Positions 42,449 through 53,689 of a DNA stretch of 64,000 nt are shown piece after piece. The notes beneath the pieces are model-generated. The model did not search any database. It saw nothing but the letters and a program-made list of their open reading frames with translations, and had not been told where the DNA came from. The DNA comes from Cercis canadensis (lineage: Eukaryota > Streptophyta > Magnoliopsida > Fabales > Fabaceae), in contig QAOA01006205.1 of the NCBI GenBank assembly GCA_003255065.1, positions 1-64,000 on the forward strand, written 5' to 3'. Position numbers and translations under genes: made by a program. Each line of letters begins with the position of its first letter. The stretch's first letter is position 1.

Positions 42449-43886
42449 TGATAAACTGGTTTTATACCGCTTATCTCGTATTGTTCTTGCTTTATTTTTG
42501 TCTACTCTTGAGTAAATTAGGATAGGTTTTCACAATTTAAATCTCTTTTTTGTAGGTTTATGTTTTGAGAACCTTGGAAGCCATTTTGGAGCAATTCAGT
42601 GCAAGAAAAAAGGAAAATCATCCAAGTTGGAATTGAAGGCAAGGTTTGGGCGCCGCAGCCCCCACTTAAGGGCGCCATAGCGCCCCAACGAGTTAACTAC
42701 CTAGATTTCAGGAAGGAGGGCACCACAGCACCCTATGTTTAGGAACCAACAGACTGAGGATAGAGAGAAGGGTGTCGCAGCGCCCTAGCACGAGAAAAGG
42801 AGGGCGCCACAGCACCCTACACCAGGCGCCGCAGCACCTTAGCTTCAGCAAGCAGAGACTAGAAATCCAGAAATAAGGGTGCCGCAGTGCCCATTAGGCA
42901 AACTTCAGGGCGCTGCAGCGCCCAAACCCAAGGCTGCAGTCAACTCGTGATTTGACCTCTAGGCTTCCTAATTTCACTAGGAATCTTACTTTATTTTAAT
43001 TCATTTTCTTCCTAAACTTCCTAGGACCTATAAATAGGACTCTTAAAGTTTAAATTAGGGTTCCACACTTTTTAGAGAAGAGGATTCAAGCTTGAAGATC
43101 AAGACTTTCGGCATCAAATCGTCACATCCCATAGTTCAATTCTTCATCTCTCTCTTGTTATTGATGTCTAATCTGTGTGTAATGTTATTTTCTGCAATTA
43201 TCATGAACTAATTCCACCATCTAGGGTGGAGATGTAGCCTAGCTTAGGATGAATTGTAATTTCTAATGAATTAATCAAAAGATCATCTTCTTAAATTGAC
43301 TTCTTGATCTCCGTACTTAATGCTTCTGTTTGACTGGCCATCAATTTAGATGAGCAGGTGATTACAATAATACTGGAAAGTTAGTTATGATTGAGGACCA
43401 TAGGGATTAAGAACATAAGGGATAGGAATATACCATTATGGTTTATGTAACCATTAAAAAGAACCATAGAACAATTGAATTCTGAGATTATTTGCAATTC
43501 ACATAGGAATTTAGTGGATTCATAGTTTGGGAATATATTTGTTTGACCTTGGGAAAGGCTAATAAATAACTTTGGATTCTTGGCTAACAATTAGGGAGAT
43601 TGTTGTTGATTAATGAATTAGGAATAAAGATCCAGATTAGCTACGGTGAAATCAACATCCTCGATATTTTCTCACCATATTCTTACTTATTTTTATAAGT
43701 GATTGTTCTTTGTTTACAATTGTGCATTCAATTATCATCAAAATTCACCTATCAATTGTCTAGATAAAATTAGAATACGCATAATTTTGGTACTTAGTAG
43801 TCATAGTTTCCGTGGGACGATAATTAATCTCACTTCTTTATTACTTGATTACGGCACGTGCACTTGCGTTCACATTTTTCGTAACA
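42449..43886 (+). repeat. Gypsy 3' LTR
   Basis: Matches the 5' LTR, including its GC-rich word cluster (about 42648-42935). The right flank resumes the Harbinger gene. Confidence 0.9.
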
Positions 43887-43887
43887 A

Positions 43888-44333
43888 GTTTTAATAGAAT
43901 AAAAGGATTTGGCTCTCCCCAACGTCCTTTTAACAAACCAAAACTTCTTTCTATGGCATTCCTAGCAAAAGAATGTTTCATGTTAAAAAACTCTTGTGGT
44001 GTTGTAGGTTGTGCCCCTTGCCTCCACTCACTAAGATGATATCTCTGTCCTCGATAAGGTGCAAGGAACCTTTCCCCATTCATATAGCTAGCATCACACA
44101 AATAATAATAACCTAAAAAACAATGATCATCACTTAGAAAACTTATTTAAAAAACTAAAAAGCACCAATCTCAAAAAAAATAAAATTGACACTCCCAATT
44201 AAATTAAAGTACCTTTTGGCACCTTCAATCCATTCCTACAATATATAACATCTCTGAGGATCCTAGAATCTATAATTGATCCTTCCCATCCAGCTAAGAC
44301 ATAGATAAATTGTAAATCTTGAGAACAAACTCC
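43888..44333 (-). pseudogene. Harbinger transposase (ALP1-like nuclease), central part
   Basis: Two minus-strand exons. 44333-44213 reads GVCSQDLQFIYVLAGWEGS then IIDSRILRDVIYCRNGLKVPK; 44112-43888 reads YYYLCDASYMNGERFLAPYRG, then WRQGAQPTTPQEFFN and ERSFGLLKGRW. A 100-bp GT-AG intron (44113-44212) joins them in frame. AGWEGS-DSR and the ERSFG-LK-RW motif are diagnostic of the Harbinger DDE nuclease. The gypsy fossil cuts the gene after PNPFILLK, and the rest is at 30859-31078. The N-terminal third (first catalytic Asp region, DGTH) is not found upstream, so the gene was also truncated or rearranged there. Confidence 0.82.
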
Positions 44334-45799
44334 TAACACACATATTCATCAAGAACATCCCAAATTGATTTAATAACTCCAAATACATTATTAGTATGAC
44401 GATAAGCCTTTTCCTCCTTGCAGGCTGTAACCGTGCCATAATCTAACGTGAAAAAAATAGCATGTATTTTTAGAAAGGATACAAACAAGAATAAAATATA
44501 TATCAAGTATAGGAGAGAAAATCTATTCAACAAAACACTGCTGTTAATTATTGTACAGTAGCTATTATGCAGAAGATTTTAATAACTGTATATTACATGC
44601 ATCGGTAACTATATATCCTATGCTAGGCAGCTAGACTTGCTAGAAGAATAATTCATTAACACGTTGGTTCGATACCTAGTTGGGTGTAAATTTGTCTGTG
44701 GCAGAAACTTTCTATCCAGCTCTAATGACAGATGTTACTTACTGTATATTAAAACAAACTTAACGCTGTAATTTTTTTGATCCATAGCTATTCTCAAGAA
44801 AAGCATGTATGCCTATATGCTATACACCTTCATTCTATGGTCCACTCACAGTACTAGTTCTAGAACATAGCTTGCACTTTTTACAATTTCTGCATATGAA
44901 CATTTTGTCTTGATGATCTTCAATTCTACTGTATAGTTCACATGGATATGTGGGTTTCCCTCTACCTAACTTTCATGTGAGATAAAAGAAAATTGTATGT
45001 AATAAAAAGTGAGCCAAATTTCACCTGCAGGCCTATATTGTTTACATGGGAGACAAACCTAGGGGTCAAGTCTCTGATTCCATGAAGTCACTGCATCACT
45101 CTATGCTAGCATAAACTCTTGGAAGGTTAACTACTTTTATCTTTATCATTTTCAGAAAAGTTAGGCACTTTCTAGCTACCTTTCAACTTTATCATAACTA
45201 AACACTTAAAAACTGTCATCCAGTGTTCAACCAAAAGATGCTCTAAACTTGTGATAGCACCTTTATCACAAACAGTCAACGATTGGTTCAGTGCTTAATA
45301 GAACCTGATAACAAAAGTGATCAAAATAGACTAACCAAAAGATGCTCTAAATTACTTTGACATCTAATTAATGAGTTTTAAGTCAAATTTCTGACAATGC
45401 TTCCTCTGCCAAAATAAGGAAAAGTGATAACACAATTCAACTGTATATTTGTAGATCCAAGAAAGTTAAAATTCATAGCTTTTAAATGGACCCCAGTGGG
45501 TATTCTTGGGGAAATTTGTGGTAAAGATGGATTTTTCTACAGGGAGAATAAAAAATGGGCACAGGTGCTATTTTTAAATTCATAGTTCATTCTTATGTTC
45601 AGTCACACAACCATGAGATAATTTAACAACAATGTCCCATTCAATAAGATGGGCACACCTCTAAAAACATAGATGATGAATAGAAATACACAACCAAAAT
45701 CCAAAAAATTAATTATTTATGCTAGGAAATATATATAGCATCTTCTTCACACTTCCCTCAAAGATACCTACAAAAAGTAGGAACAAAATGCCAAAAGCC
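44334..45799. other. Interior of the Harbinger element, no gene recognised
   Basis: A short minus-strand frame at 44333-44533 reads TACKEEKAYRHTNNVFGVI, which does not match the expected transposase start. No Myb-like second Harbinger ORF could be found. The rest is AT-rich. Confidence 0.4.
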
Positions 45800-46506
45800 G
45801 GGTAATTTACCAAAATAATACTATTTAATAAATAATTTACGAATTTAGGTTACTTTTGAAATTATTTACCAAAATGAGTCACTTTTTTCGCATAATATAT
45901 GCTAGAGCGGTTTTATCAGAAAATACTAAAATATTACAACGTTTTAAACAATAAATGTTAAAATGTAAAACGTGTAAAAAAAAAAAATGCCAATTTTTTT
46001 TTTCTGAAACGTAAAGGCTCATGACAGGATTTTTCTTGGAAACAAAAGAAAACGCGAAAATGAATCCGCGTTTTCCCCTAGAAAACACTGATTCGTTTAT
46101 AGATTTTCTATAAGAAAACATTGAAATGAAACAACAATTTCTAGTAAAAAATGCATATTCATTTCGGGGTTTTTTACATCGAAAATGAATATGTGTTTTT
46201 CACTAGAAAACACTATTTTATTTCAGTGTTTTCTATAAGAAAATGCATAAATGAAATGCAGATTCATTTCGGCGTTTTCTTATCAAAAAATCTTGGCTTT
46301 TTTTTTTTTTTTACAAAAAACGTATTTTACATTTTAGCACTTATTATTTAAAACGTTGTAATTTTTTAGCGTTTTCAAAAAAAAAAAAAAAAAAAAAGTT
46401 TCAACATGTATCGTGCGAAAAAGTTACTCATTTTAGTAAATAGTTTCAAAAGTAACATAAATTCATAAATTCTTTATTAAATATTATTATTTTGGTAAAT
46501 TTGCCC
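45800..46506. mobile_element. MULE MITE, family A termini (707 bp)
   Basis: About 100-bp inverted repeats: left GGGTAATTTACCAAAATAAT, right complement GGGCAAATTTACCAAAATAAT, continuing through gaatttaggttacttttgaa and gtaactttttcgca. Flanks caaaagcc / cgaaagcc suggest an 8-bp target copy with one change. The interior is packed with fold-back words of the type gaaaacactgaaatgaa / tttcagtgttttct, the same motif found beside the MULE-1 terminus. No ORF of note. Confidence 0.8.
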
Positions 46507-47372
46507 CGAAAGCCTTTTCCACCGTAACACATTGAAGCTTCATAAACTGCCCTTTTGCACTAAGTAATATATCAAAGAAGATGTCAAGACAACCTTTGCC
46601 AATCATGAATCCTTATGAACCATAATTACAGATAGCTATTGGTACAATCAAATTTTGGGGGAGAAAGATGAAAAAAAAAATAAAAAATCATGAATTTGAT
46701 GGACATAAAACGTACCATGATTCAAAGGTCTTGTTCTATGGGCTTGCTTTCTATGCTAGTGACGTCTGAGGCTATGAAAACAAGAGAGAAAATTAGAGAT
46801 CCACAAAGGAATGAATTCAATAAATCGATAATAGTGATAAAGGTAAGCGGCATTGTAGTTGCACTGGCCTAGGTAATGAATTCAATCATGGACTTGCATT
46901 TGCAGAAGGGGCTTGACCAGAGACAAATTCAAAAAAATTAAACCCATAGCAGAAGGGGCTTACCTCACTGATGCAGAGAAATGGCGATAGAGGCGATGGT
47001 GGTGGTGGTTCCGATAAAGTCCCGACGAGGGCCAGAGAAAGTGGGGCCAAGGGAGGCGGTAGAGATGAATTTGGGAATGAGAGTGATGTTGAGGTTACTG
47101 TCATCGACGGAAAAGAAGAAAGGATGATGTTGGAGTGATGGGGGTATAATAGTCTTTTCAAATAATAAAACTTTCCCATTCCCTTGGGAATCTTGGATTT
47201 CCACCCCCTCTCATGGGAATGTTTTGGTGGGAAACCTAGCCAAAAATCATTCATGGGAATGTTAGTTTCTTGAAAATATTTTTTATAAAATGTACACCAA
47301 ACATGGGAACTTAGGATTCCCAACCTAAAATTCCCAAGAAAGTAAAAAGAATATGTCTGCCAAACGTCCCTC
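46507..47372. other. Right end of the Harbinger element
   Basis: Contains the right inverted repeat (about 47150-47372) with nested ttcccatt/aatgggaa words. A GC-richer segment at 46970-47110 may be an old promoter or leader. No gene is supported. Confidence 0.45.
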
Positions 47373-48030
47373 AAAGAATGTCTGAGCAAAAGTTTATAGT
47401 GAAGAAATGCTACTACATTCTAAGGTCAGGGCATATATATCAGAGGCCTAGGGCTGCTAATAGTGAGATTCAAACTTAGGTCTTACAAGTGAAGTACTTC
47501 GATTTTTACTAGTTAAACTAACTCCCGTTTACATGTCTTTAATTCTATTAGAATTAATAAAAGCTAAACCTTGGGAAAGAGTTTGAATCTTATACACTTT
47601 CAATTGGTTTAACTATAGTTGTAACACCCACCCGGATCAGTTCAACTGCCAACTCATTGGTTCAACGGAAGAAATTAGAAAATATATTAAAAAATTGTAA
47701 AAAAAAAAAAACAAAAAAGTACATATTACATAGAAAAATAAGATTTATATCACATTTATCATTTCTAAAGAGTAAAGTCTCAAAATATAATAAGAATCCA
47801 ATTAATCTAGAACAAATTTATAGCTCATAAATCATAATCCATAAAAGAAAAAGCACCAATACATTACCAAGTTCCATAAACAACACAACAAGTACATAAC
47901 CAAATCGTGGCTCATAATTCATAAAAGACAGCTCAAATACATAACCAAGTTACATGAAAAATAGTACAAATAAATAATCAAATTACTGGGGTTGAATTAT
48001 ACCATAAGGTATAGGAGGGGAAGCGAAAAT
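47373..48030. other. Intergenic DNA, no gene seen
   Basis: AT-rich, nothing recognisable. Confidence 0.35.
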
Positions 48031-49230
48031 AAAATTGTTGATGCATTATCAAGAAAGTATGAGAAAGAAGTGAGACTAGTGGCCTACAATCTATTGAAGG
48101 ACAATTGATGATGCAGATTAGCACAATGCCTAATTGGGCTCTAGAGGTGATCCAAAGCTATGATAATAATCCACTGGCACAACAACTTATTTTAGAACTA
48201 GTGGTGGAGACCTTTGGTCCAACAAAATATTCTTACCAAGGGGGCTTAATCAAACACAGAGGTAAACTTTATATTGGAAAGAGCACAGATCTGAGAAAAA
48301 AAATAATTCAAGCACTGCATGATTCTCCAACTAGGGGCATTCAGGAGTACAACCCCCACAAGTTCTGGTATATCTAAGGAGATAGCAGACTATGTCCTAA
48401 GCTTTGATGTTTGTCAAAAATGCAAAGGTGAACATGTTTGTGGAAGGATGGTAAACTATATCCATGGATTTTGTAGAAGGACTTCCAAAATCCCAGTACT
48501 ACTATGATACATTGCTAGTAATTGTGGATAAACTTACCAAATATGCCCATTTAATTCCTCTATCACACCCTTATACAACATTAGACATAGCCAATGCCTA
48601 TCTCAACCAAATTTACCTATTGCATGGAGCACCATAATCTATGATAGGGATAACATTTTTACTAGCCAAATTTGGCAAGAGCTCATGAAACTCACTGGAA
48701 CATCTGTCCTCCTTAGTATTGCTTACCACCCCCAGACCGATGGACAAACAGAGAGGCTTAATCAGTGTATTGAGCAATACTTACGCTACATGTGTTCTCA
48801 AACGCCAAAGAAATGGGCTTTGTGGATTCCATTGGCTGAATGGTGGTACAATACCAGCCATCATACAATCATCAATATGACACCTTTTCAGGCCCGTTAT
48901 GGCTATCAACCACCTCATTTTCACTGGGGTGCAGCGATTAATTTTAGGGTTGACAGTGTGGACAGCTACTTAAGGAAAGAGAATCTATTAGTAGGATATT
49001 ACAAGATCAAATATCCAAAGCGCAGGCCAGAATGAAAATTCTATGCAGACCATAAACGAACAAAACGTGAACTACAGGTGGGGGACTGGGTATACTTGAA
49101 GCTTCAGCCTTATAAACAAGTGTTTATAACAGTCTGAGCCAATTTGAAGCTGTCTGCAAAGTATTATGGTCCTTATGAGGTCATTGAACGAATGGGCAAA
49201 GTAGCTTACAAGCCCAAGTTGGTGCTTTAG
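48031..49230 (+). mobile_element. Ty3/gypsy pol fragment (fossil)
   Basis: Isolated internal piece without LTRs. It starts at the end of RNase H (VDALSRKYE), then integrase HHCC, then the integrase core with IAYHPQTDGQTERLNQ and FQARYGY, then a GDWVYLKLQPY C-terminal segment. The motifs point to the chromovirus-like branch, different from the Athila-type fossil at 31079. It has several breaks. It ends about 260 bp before the MULE at 49490. Confidence 0.85.
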
Positions 49231-49489
49231 GAATATTGTCCTTCTTTGGTTGATTCTCTTCCCCTGTTTCTACATATTCCTTTTCTAGTTTCTCTAGTAG
49301 TGTTTCCCTCATACTAGGTTCTACAGATGTTTTTTGGTTGTTTTTTGGCAGCATCTGGTGTTGCTTCTGTGACACTGATAGTCTTTGAATCAGATTTTCA
49401 GTCAAAAATGAATTCTTAGCATATGTTGGTTGACGACCGTGGGCAAACACTTGCTCGACAGACTTACAACCCCTTTCTATATAAATTAT
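49231..49489. other. Unassigned sequence before the family B MULE
   Basis: Could be further retroelement tail. The last nine bases (49481-49489, ataaattat) are the left target copy of the MULE. Confidence 0.35.
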
Positions 49490-49723
49490 GAGTAAACCTA
49501 CATTTCAGTCCTCAAAATATTCGAGTTTTAACAAAATACTCCTTCAAAAATCAATAACTACAAAATGGTTCTTGAAAGATTGGATATCCATAACAAAGTA
49601 GTCCTTCATTAGTCAAGTTTGTTAACAGGTGACGAAATTGCTAACGTGTCACCGTTAACCGCTTGCATGGCACGTTAAGGATTTGCATGGCATTTTAAAT
49701 TGCCATTATGGCATATGACTTGG

Positions 49724-49754
<31 letters not shown>

Positions 49755-49879
49755 GGCACAAAGAGGACTTCATCGTTTCTTTTCTTTCTCATTTGGTTAA
49801 GCATCATGTTCCTCCCCTTCTCTGAAGTGCAGGAAGAACCCTAACCCCCAATTTGAAGAGCTCAAGGGCGAAGAGAAGG
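49490..49879 (+). repeat. Left terminal inverted repeat
   Basis: About 390 bp, including an A-run at 49730-49754. It ends in gagctcaagggcgaagagaag, which recurs complemented at 57316-57340. Confidence 0.88.
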
Positions 49880-50692
49880 TCCTATGCTTATGGATATGCA
49901 AATTAACACTTCTTTTGTCTGGATAATTGCTCTTTGGCATTCTTCTCATCATCTCTTTAAGGGAGTCTCCTTAAATCTGATGCAAAAGTGGTTGGGGAGA
50001 TTTGTTTTATTAATGAGCTTGCTTCACTTTCTTTTGATTTTTTCATTGTCTGTTTGTTATAGAGGATTTCTTAACCTCTTCCTCTTTCTTAAACTCTTCC
50101 CTTTCCTTATTTGTTAGAGAGCATACTTTTTGTTTGCTTTCTCTTGACCCCACTCTTTATGTTGTGTCTTCTACTGAGTGGACCCTTTCATTTCAATGGG
50201 GAAAAGTTGTATGCCAAAGTTGGAAATCTTAAAAAATGTTGCCGAATTCACATGTGTTCTGTGTATATTGTTCAAAATCTGTGTCTTAATCATATTATCA
50301 GTTGATGCAAGATGTTCTAGTACGCCACTCACCCATTGTTAAGCTCCTGTGGCTGATTGAAGCAGTGCAATTTTAAAAAATAATATATTTTCCCTTTGCT
50401 TATTTGCCTCTCACTTTGGTGCAAACTGCAGAGAAGCTTCGGTACCACCACCTAAAAAAAATATGCGGATTAGGGCATAGTATATTTCATATGTCAATTT
50501 TTTTTCATTTTTCCACCATTTACGAAATTTTTTTAGTTTTCATGAAAAGATTATAGCGATTCTTTCACTTGCTATCCAATCCATTAACTATCTTAATCTT
50601 ATTTTAGTTTTACTTTGATCATTGTTGCTAGGATGTAACTTTACTTTTACATCTTGTCATTGGTCTTTTTTCAAATCCCTAATTGCTCTACC

Positions 50693-51355
50693 ATGAGTGG
50701 GAAGGTTGAAGCTCGCTACCCGAACAAGCATAGGCACATTGTGTCTGATGTTAGTTGGAGTGTGACTACTGGCAGCTGTAGTGGGTCTAGTGTAGAGAAC
50801 ATCACTAGCAACCAAGTACCATTTGAATGCCAGTGTGGGAAGAAGCCATTGTTGTTGACGTCATGGACTGAGAAGAATTTTGGGCATCCATTTTGGAGAG
50901 TCAATATTCTTCATGTGATTTTTTTACTAACTTATAGTAGACTATAAGAAATTTTGTTATTTTGGGTTGAGAGATTGCTTCCCAACAGAGGTGTAATTTT
51001 GGGTTTTGCATTTTTCATGACTCACACCACATTTCCATCTCTGCTTTACGCATATTTTTAGTTAACTGGATTGTTCACTTATTTGTAGGGGAAGCTATTA
51101 AAGAGAGTTTTTTTTACTAATATCTAGTGAAAATTGTTAATGCAGGATTCCTCTATTGGTTGTGATTTTTTTGAGTGGCTAGATGAGGGGAATGCAAAGG
51201 TGAATGAGAGTAGAATTTTGGAACAAATGAGAAAAAAGTGCAACACCTATGATAAGAGAATTAGAAGATTTAAATTCATTTGTTGGGTCTTGGCTATTCT
51301 ATTGGTTGTTATGGTGTTTAATCATCTTATATGGGGGTGGTTCATAACTATATAG
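50693..51355 (+). CDS. GRF zinc-finger protein with C-terminal membrane anchor
   Basis: Exon 1 from 50693 (MSGKVEARYPNKHRHIVSD...) has a Ser-rich stretch SGSSVEN and a GRF-type finger start FECQCGKKPLLLTSWTEKN then GHPFWR. The last exon, after an acceptor at 51144-51145, reads DSSIGCDFFEWLDEG, completing the finger's Cys and Trp. It continues into a charged helix (ILEQMRKKCNTYDKRIRRF) and ends in about 20 hydrophobic residues (ICWVLAILLVVMVF...), a tail-anchor arrangement. The expected CP dipeptide after FW is not in the visible exon 1 end and no clean donor is seen, so this copy may be damaged. GRF fingers bind nucleic acid in other proteins (for example NEIL3, APE2, TOP3A). The same architecture is at 61381-61942 in another family B element. 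Confidence 0.65.
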
Positions 51356-52556
51356 CTTTTTAGATGAGTTGTATTGGTTAGGTAATGACTCGTAAAATTG
51401 TTAAATTTGTTGCTCAAGCAATTTGGTCACTTGGTGTTGGATATTTTCATGTTCATCATAGGATAATTGAATGTACTAGTACCCGTAAATACAAATTATA
51501 TAAAGTTTAATGACATAATACCATACAACATGGCAACTATCTACATTATAAAGAAAGACACTAAAAAGTGAAAAACTGACATTTGCATTGATCATATCAA
51601 GGGTAAGAAGGTTAACTACCGTATTAACAAGGGCACTAAAAATTTTGTCTTAAAGAAAGGTATATTACTAAAAAAAATTCAAATCCCAATCCTCAAAACT
51701 GCTTGAAACTGCAAGTTTCCTTTTACTTTCCATTTGTTTTTCAACTTATAGTAGACTATAAGAAATTTTGTTATTTTGGGTTGAGAGATTGCTTCCCAAC
51801 AGAGGTGTAATTTTGGGTTTTGCATTTTTCATGACTCACACCACATTTCCATCTCTGCTTTACGCATATTTTTAGTTAACTGGATTGTTCACTTATTTGT
51901 AGGGGAAGCTATTAAAGAGAGTTTTTTTTACTAATATCTAGTGAAAATTGTTAATGCAGGATTCCTCTATTGGTTGTGATTTTTTTGAGTGGCTAGATGA
52001 GGGGAATGCAAAGGTGAATGAGAGTAGAATTTTGGAACAAATGAGAAAAAAGTGCAACACCTATGATAAGAGAATTAGAAGATTTAAATTCATTTGTTGG
52101 GTCTTGGCTATTCTATTGGTTGTTATGGTGTTTAATCATCTTATATGGGGGTGGTTCATAACTATATAGCTTTTTAGATGAGTTGTATTGGTTAGGTAAT
52201 GACTCGTAAAATTGTTAAATTTGTTGCTCAAGCAATTTGGTCACTTGGTGTTGGATATTTTCATGTTCATCATAGGATAATTGAATGTACTAGTACCCGT
52301 AAATACAAATTATATAAAGTTTAATGACATAATACCATACAACATGGCAACTATCTACATTATAAAGAAAGACACTAAAAAGTGAAAAACTGACATTTGC
52401 ATTGATCATATCAAGGGTAAGAAGGTTAACTACCGTATTAACAAGGGCACTAAAAATTTTGTCTTAAAGAAAGGTATATTACTAAAAAAAATTCAAATCC
52501 CAATCCTCAAAACTGCTTGAAACTGCAAGTTTCCTTTTACTTTCCATTTGTTTTTC
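50929..52556 (+). repeat. Perfect tandem duplication, 814-bp unit
   Basis: 50929-51742 and 51743-52556 appear identical, with aactt at each junction. Each unit contains the GRF gene's preceding intron part, its last exon and about 380 bp of 3' flank. No difference was noticed over 814 bp, so it is either very recent or an assembly duplicate. Confidence 0.88.
51960..52169 (+). CDS. Duplicate last exon of the GRF gene
   Basis: Identical to 51146-51355 (DSSIGCDFFEWLDEG ... WGWFITI), produced by the 814-bp tandem duplication. It keeps its own acceptor and stop. It could serve as an alternative last exon but would encode the same residues. Confidence 0.75.
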   Translation, partial: DSSIGCDFFEWLDEGNAKVNESRILEQMRKKCNTYDKRIRRFKFICWVLAILLVVMVFNHLIWGWFITI

Positions 52557-52639
52557 AACTTCTAAATGATGGAACTAGCATCCTATATAGGAAAACAAAA
52601 GTCAGCCGGAATACGACGTCTCGCCAGAAGCTCCAGCAC

Positions 52640-52816
52640 CAAAAAGAGACTTGAAGGCACCTTCTTGGGCTTATTTGAACTCCCTCCTCTTTTATCAGTT
52701 TCTGCAGACTTCTTCTTGTCCTTCCTTTCTCTCTTCTTTAAGGCAGTCATGTGAGCCTTTAGTATAGTTGCGTAAGAAGCTTGAAAGCACTGGTGATCCT
52801 TTTGTCCAACCTTTCC
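52640..52816 (-). pseudogene. SRP14: SRP14 C-terminal fragment captured in the MULE
   Basis: Minus-strand frame reading GQKDHQCFQASYATILKAHM, then TALKKRERKDKKKSAETDK, then SSNKPKK. This matches the C-terminal part of plant SRP14, the 14-kDa protein of the Alu domain of the signal recognition particle (AKDHQRFQASYATILKAHMTALKKRERKD...). Upstream SRP14 exons (DPFLNELTSMFE region) are not seen in the element, and the fragment is preceded by an in-frame stop in unrelated sequence. The frame runs on past the normal end into MULE sequence. It is a gene fragment picked up by the transposon. Confidence 0.75.
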
Positions 52817-52871
52817 ATTGAAAAACCACCACTCCTAGGTATCAGAAACAGACAGCAACTCATGCAAACAT

Positions 52872-52979
52872 AAAATATGCGTAAAGCAGAGATGGAAATG
52901 TGGTGTGAGTCATGAAAAATGCAAAACTCAAAATTACACCTCTGTTGGGAAGCAATCTCTCAACCCAAAATAACAAAAT
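52872..52979 (-). repeat. Inverted copy of part of the GRF intron
   Basis: About 108 bp complementary to 50953-51057 (and to the same part of the second unit), for example ccacatttccatctctgctt there versus its complement here. Together they could fold back. Confidence 0.85.
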
Positions 52980-53689
52980 GTCCGTAGACCTATTTAAACA
53001 GATCACCGTGCTGTTTATTGTAAACCTACTGTTTGTTCTCCCAAAACTTACCACTGTCAGGACAAGTTGTTTCACAGGGACAGCCCAGCAAAAAGCAACT
53101 CCAACTCCTCCTCCTGTGAACTAGTTCTCTGACATAAAAAGAAAAGGGTAAAAGCAGAACAGAGTAAATCATTCATGACAATACCGTATAATTAACCATA
53201 ATATACACTAAAAGGAACTCATATCATTCTACCAATAATTCATTCATATTCCACCCAACTAATTGAATTTGTATATCCACTATAAATATGAAATATATAT
53301 CAGGTGTCAAAGTGAACTAAATCTGACTACAACAGTCAACAGAGGTTTTTTGTAATAGACATGCAATGAAATGAATAAATGATCCTAATATAAAAGTGAA
53401 TAAACCAGTTACAAATTGCAATGTCTGTAAAAGAAATCATTTCTCTTTGATTCTTCTTTCTCTATTCCTATCTTCACTTCACACCCACCAGTTAACATCG
53501 CTAAAGTACTTCCTGTTCAGGAGGTCATTTTCAAGTCTTTGACTAGTTTTTGCTATTTTAAACTGATATTCTCCTTTTGCTTTTTATTTTTTTTTCATTT
53601 CTCTCCTCGGTCTTCTCCCTTTAAAACACTTTTTTCATCCTATATTTTCAGTTCTCTACCAGATTCATAATAACCATTGACCAAGCCAT

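Larger units (their letters stand above)
31079..43886 (+). mobile_element. Ty3/gypsy element, Athila-type fossil
   Basis: A full-length 12.8-kb element on the plus strand with LTRs of about 1.45 kb (31079-32534, 42449-43886), a primer-binding site tggcgccgttgtcgggg at 32541 and a purine-rich tract before the right LTR. Order: gag, protease, RT, RNase H, integrase, then a long post-pol spacer with an extra ORF. It splits a Harbinger transposase gene, with gttt(t) shared at both junctions as a probable 4-5-bp target copy. LTRs differ by roughly 4-6% by eye, an age of about two million years. The coding regions are broken in about half a dozen or more places. Confidence 0.93.
29818..47372 (-). 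mobile_element. PIF/Harbinger-type DNA transposon, expanded by nested insertions
   Basis: The left end GAGGCGTTTGACAAGCGG, then GGATTCTTTTTTCG, and the complement of the right end GAGGGACGTTTGGCAG, then CATATTCTTTTTACT, form imperfect inverted repeats with ttcctaggaatcat / ttgggaatcctaag just inside. Between them lies a Harbinger nuclease gene on the minus strand, split by the gypsy fossil, plus a MULE MITE. Removing the insertions would leave about 4 kb, usual for Harbinger. A 3-bp target copy is not clear at either end, so the exact borders are provisional. Confidence 0.6.

Noticed and set aside
46965-47204. Minus-strand ORFs at the right end of the Harbinger element as a Myb-like second gene
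   Set aside because: No Myb/SANT tryptophan pattern; the frames overlap the terminal repeat.
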